Program-made: the position numbers and the translations under genes
In this document: piece after piece, positions 13,547 through 15,414 of the stretch
Layout: the number at the start of each line of letters is the position of its first letter
Position numbering within the stretch: position 1 is the first letter of the stretch
The notes under the pieces: generated by a model
What the model saw: the letters and a program-made list of their open reading frames with translations, nothing else
The model's database searches: none
Told to the model about the DNA's origin: nothing
NCBI GenBank assembly: GCA_035562355.1
Contig: DATMXU010000148.1
Coordinates: 1 to 15,414, forward strand
Reading direction: 5' to 3'
DNA from: Pseudoflavonifractor sp035562355
Lineage (GTDB): Bacteria > Bacillota > Clostridia > Oscillospirales > Oscillospiraceae
Length of the DNA stretch: 15,414 nt

Positions 13547-14455
13547 TTGGAACAGAAAAAACGCGTGATCGCATTGGGTTTCTTTGACGGCGTCCACCTG
13601 GGCCATGCCGCCCTGCTCCGCCGGGTTGCAGAGGAGGCGGAGCGCCGGGGCGTGATCCCGGCCGCCGTCACCTTCGACACCCATCCGGAGCATCTGATCG
13701 TCGGCTCCCCCATGCCCCTCATCAGCTCCCCTCTGGACCGGGCCGAGCTGATGCGCCGGTACTACGGAATCAAGGAGATCATTGTGGCCCGCTTTGACGA
13801 GCGCATGATGCGCATGCCCTGGGAGGACTTCATTACCAACTTCCTGGTGAAGGAGAACGGCGCTGTCCACCTGGTGGCGGGGCACGACTTCCACTTCGGC
13901 TACAAGGGGGAGGGCAACCCACAGCGCCTGAAGGCCAAATGTGCCGAGCTGGGAATCGGGTGCGACATCATCCCCAAGGTGGAGCTCTGCGGCATTACCA
14001 TCTCCTCTACCTACATCCGGGGCCTCTTGAGCCAGGGGGAGACCGAGCGGGCCAACTACTTCCTGGGCCACCCCCATACCCTCACCGACACGGTGCAGCA
14101 CGGGAAAAAGCTGGGCTCCACCTTGGGCTTTCCCACAGTGAACCTCCGTTTTGCCCCCGGCGTGCTGGTGCCCGCCAAGGGGGTGTACGCCACCAAGGTC
14201 TTTTTTGAAAACGGTGACAGCCGTCTGGCCGTCACCAACGTGGGCGTCCGCCCCACGGTGGACGACCACGGCGAGGTCAACGTGGAGGGGTTCCTCCTGG
14301 ATTTCGACGGCGACCTGTACGGACAGACCCTCCGCATGGAGTTCTACCGTTTCCTCCGTCCGGAGGTACGTTTTGGCACCCTGGAGGAGTTGCGCGTCCA
14401 GATCATGCGGGACACGGAGGCCACGCGGGCGTATTTCAGCGGCCAGGGGGCGTAA
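13547..14455 (+). CDS. ribF: Bifunctional riboflavin kinase/FAD synthetase RibF
   Basis: A 302-residue enzyme converting riboflavin to FMN and FMN to FAD. The N-terminal adenylyltransferase has GFFDGVHLGH (11-20), FDTHPE (43-48), AGHDFHFGYKGEGN (111-124) and ISSTYIR (152-158). The C-terminal flavokinase has HGKKLGSTLGFPTVN (185-199), NVGVRPT (231-237) and a helix near TLEELRVQIMRD (278-289). The start is TTG 13547: GAGGTG (13533-13538), overlapping the truB stop, lies 8 bases upstream. The longer frame from 13487 overlaps truB by 55 bases and adds residues unlike the family. It is the last gene of the operon. The rpsO gene that often follows ribF in Bacilli is absent; a terminator and a convergent gene follow instead. 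Confidence 0.95.
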   Translation: MEQKKRVIALGFFDGVHLGHAALLRRVAEEAERRGVIPAAVTFDTHPEHLIVGSPMPLISSPLDRAELMRRYYGIKEIIVARFDERMMRMPWEDFITNFLVKENGAVHLVAGHDFHFGYKGEGNPQRLKAKCAELGIGCDIIPKVELCGITISSTYIRGLLSQGETERANYFLGHPHTLTDTVQHGKKLGSTLGFPTVNLRFAPGVLVPAKGVYATKVFFENGDSRLAVTNVGVRPTVDDHGEVNVEGFLLDFDGDLYGQTLRMEFYRFLRPEVRFGTLEELRVQIMRDTEATRAYFSGQGA

Positions 14456-14472
14456 GACGCTCACGCCACAAT

Positions 14473-14514
14473 AAATTCCCCTTCCGCCATGCGGCGGAAG
14501 GGGAATTTGTTTTA
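14473..14514. terminator. Bidirectional intrinsic terminator between ribF and the LCP gene
   Basis: A perfect 16-bp stem, AAATTCCCCTTCCGCC (14473-14488) with GGCGGAAGGGGAATTT (14493-14508), around the loop ATGC. On the plus strand the stem ends in TTT and is followed by GTTTTAG. On the minus strand it ends in TTT followed by ATTG. It lies 17 bases after the ribF stop and touches the LCP stop codon, so both convergent units probably end here. Confidence 0.88.
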
Positions 14515-15414
14515 GTTTATCTGGAAAATATCCGCCATATCCTCAGTGACCTCGGTGGTGTAGGGGTTGAGGAGGGTATTGATGAGCTCCAGCGCTGCGG
14601 CCTTGTCATACAGGTAACAGTAGTCCACGCCCCGGTAGGTCACTGTGCCGTCACCGGGGAAGGTCGCGGTGGTCAGTCCCGCGGCCAGGTCCACGGTGAT
14701 GCCGTTCTGGGCGAAGAAGAGCATGTCGTCCAGCGGCATGTTGGTCTCCACGCTCTCATTCACAATGCCGGCCAGCTTGGTGATCCGGGGAATACTGTTC
14801 CAGGAGATCAGCTTTTTGGCGATGGCCTTTAAGAGGGCCTGCTGGGTGCGGGTGCGGCCGATCTCGGCGTCGGGATAGGCGTCATAGAGCGTATAGGACC
14901 CGCCCTTCCAAATGGTGTTCTTACGGCACCGCGCGATCTCCATCACCTGCTTGCCCGAGAGGCCGCGGTAGAGCTTTGCCTCGTAGTGGATATGCAGGTC
15001 CTGGTCGGGCGCATCGTAGTCCATATAGACCGGCACCTCGAAGTCCACCCCGCCCACCGCGTCCACAATGCGGACGAAGGAGGGCACGTCCACCATCACA
15101 TAGTAGTCGATGGGAATGCCGAGCAGGTCGCTCACCGCGTCCTTCAATTCGCCGACACCGCTGCCGGGGGAATTGGTTTCGGCGTTGCCGTAGGCGGCGT
15201 TGATCTTATAGTAGCGGTAGGGCCCCACCTTTCGGTCCACCAGCGTGTCCCGGGGGATGGAGACCATTCCCACCTTCTTGTTGGGCACGTCGTAGGTGAC
15301 GGCGATCAGCGTGTCGGTGCTGGAGCTGACCTGGTCCTGAGCGATCAGGAGGAAGGTGTAGGTCTGATCTCGCCGCTGGAGAGTGGACTCTTCCCCGCCC
15401 GGCGCTCCGCCCGC
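14512..15414 (-). CDS. LytR-CpsA-Psr (LCP) family protein, 5' end outside the window
   Basis: An open frame of 300 codons running off the right edge, so the N terminus (probably a cytoplasmic tail and one membrane helix) is missing. LCP enzymes attach teichoic acid or capsule polymers to peptidoglycan from undecaprenyl-phosphate-linked precursors outside the cell. Visible motifs, in order from the window edge, are TFLLIAQDQ and SSTDTLIAV, then VGMVSIPRDTLV with the conserved phosphate-binding Arg. KINAAYGNAE, YYVMVDVPSFVRIVDAVGGVDFEVP and the ARCRKN...GRTRTQQ pair follow. The first motif has IAQD where many relatives have LGxD. The GTG at 15288 is internal, because the motifs continue upstream of it in the same frame. 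The stop codon overlaps the last base positions of the shared terminator. Confidence 0.93.
   Translation of the reverse strand, partial: AGGAPGGEESTLQRRDQTYTFLLIAQDQVSSSTDTLIAVTYDVPNKKVGMVSIPRDTLVDRKVGPYRYYKINAAYGNAETNSPGSGVGELKDAVSDLLGIPIDYYVMVDVPSFVRIVDAVGGVDFEVPVYMDYDAPDQDLHIHYEAKLYRGLSGKQVMEIARCRKNTIWKGGSYTLYDAYPDAEIGRTRTQQALLKAIAKKLISWNSIPRITKLAGIVNESVETNMPLDDMLFFAQNGITVDLAAGLTTATFPGDGTVTYRGVDYCYLYDKAAALELINTLLNPYTTEVTEDMADIFQIN

Overview
The window is visibly GC-rich and has the gene order of a Gram-positive Firmicute. The run rimP-nusA-rnpM(ylxR)-ylxQ-infB-rbfA-nrnA-truB-ribF, the DUF1576 membrane protein and the LytR-CpsA-Psr (LCP) wall enzyme together suggest a high-GC clostridium, perhaps of the Oscillospiraceae (Flavonifractor/Oscillibacter-like). 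The genus is inferred from style and gene order only; no search was run. I see no tRNA, rRNA, CRISPR, transposase or phage gene.

Left block (24-5780, minus strand): a divergent promoter drives moxR, a DUF58 gene and a membrane-anchored transglutaminase. These three are packed with 0- to 4-base junctions, and a DUF1576 multi-spanning membrane protein follows 2 bases later. MoxR-DUF58-transglutaminase is a recurrent envelope-associated cassette. MoxR is the AAA+ ATPase, DUF58 its usual partner, and the transglutaminase carries an extracytoplasmic Cys-His-Glu catalytic domain.

Central block (5850-14512, plus strand): a good sigma-A promoter (TTGCAT-17-TATACT) and a leader with a UUCG-loop hairpin open a long translation and RNA operon. 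It holds rimP, nusA, rnpM, ylxQ, infB, rbfA, nrnA, truB and ribF: 30S maturation, transcription elongation, RNase P modulation, initiation factor 2, nanoRNA decay, tRNA pseudouridylation and FMN/FAD synthesis. The operon ends in a perfect 16-bp bidirectional terminator shared with the convergent LCP gene, whose 5' part runs off the right edge.

The unusual content lies between the operon's genes. (1) A roughly 100-base element of three hairpins occurs twice, between nusA and rnpM and just after infB. The two copies differ by compensatory base changes that preserve the stems. (2) The infB copy sits between two 85-base direct repeats of the infB 3' end, so a second, in-frame infB tail with a different terminal sequence lies 198 bases downstream. 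(3) infB is preceded by a 78-base imperfect hairpin and then a small hairpin covering its Shine-Dalgarno sequence. The Shine-Dalgarno of rnpM is likewise partly inside the third hairpin of its element. Other gaps in the operon also hold GC-rich, non-terminator hairpins. Taken together, the operon may be post-transcriptionally partitioned and colonised by a small REPIN/MITE-like repeat; that interpretation is inference.
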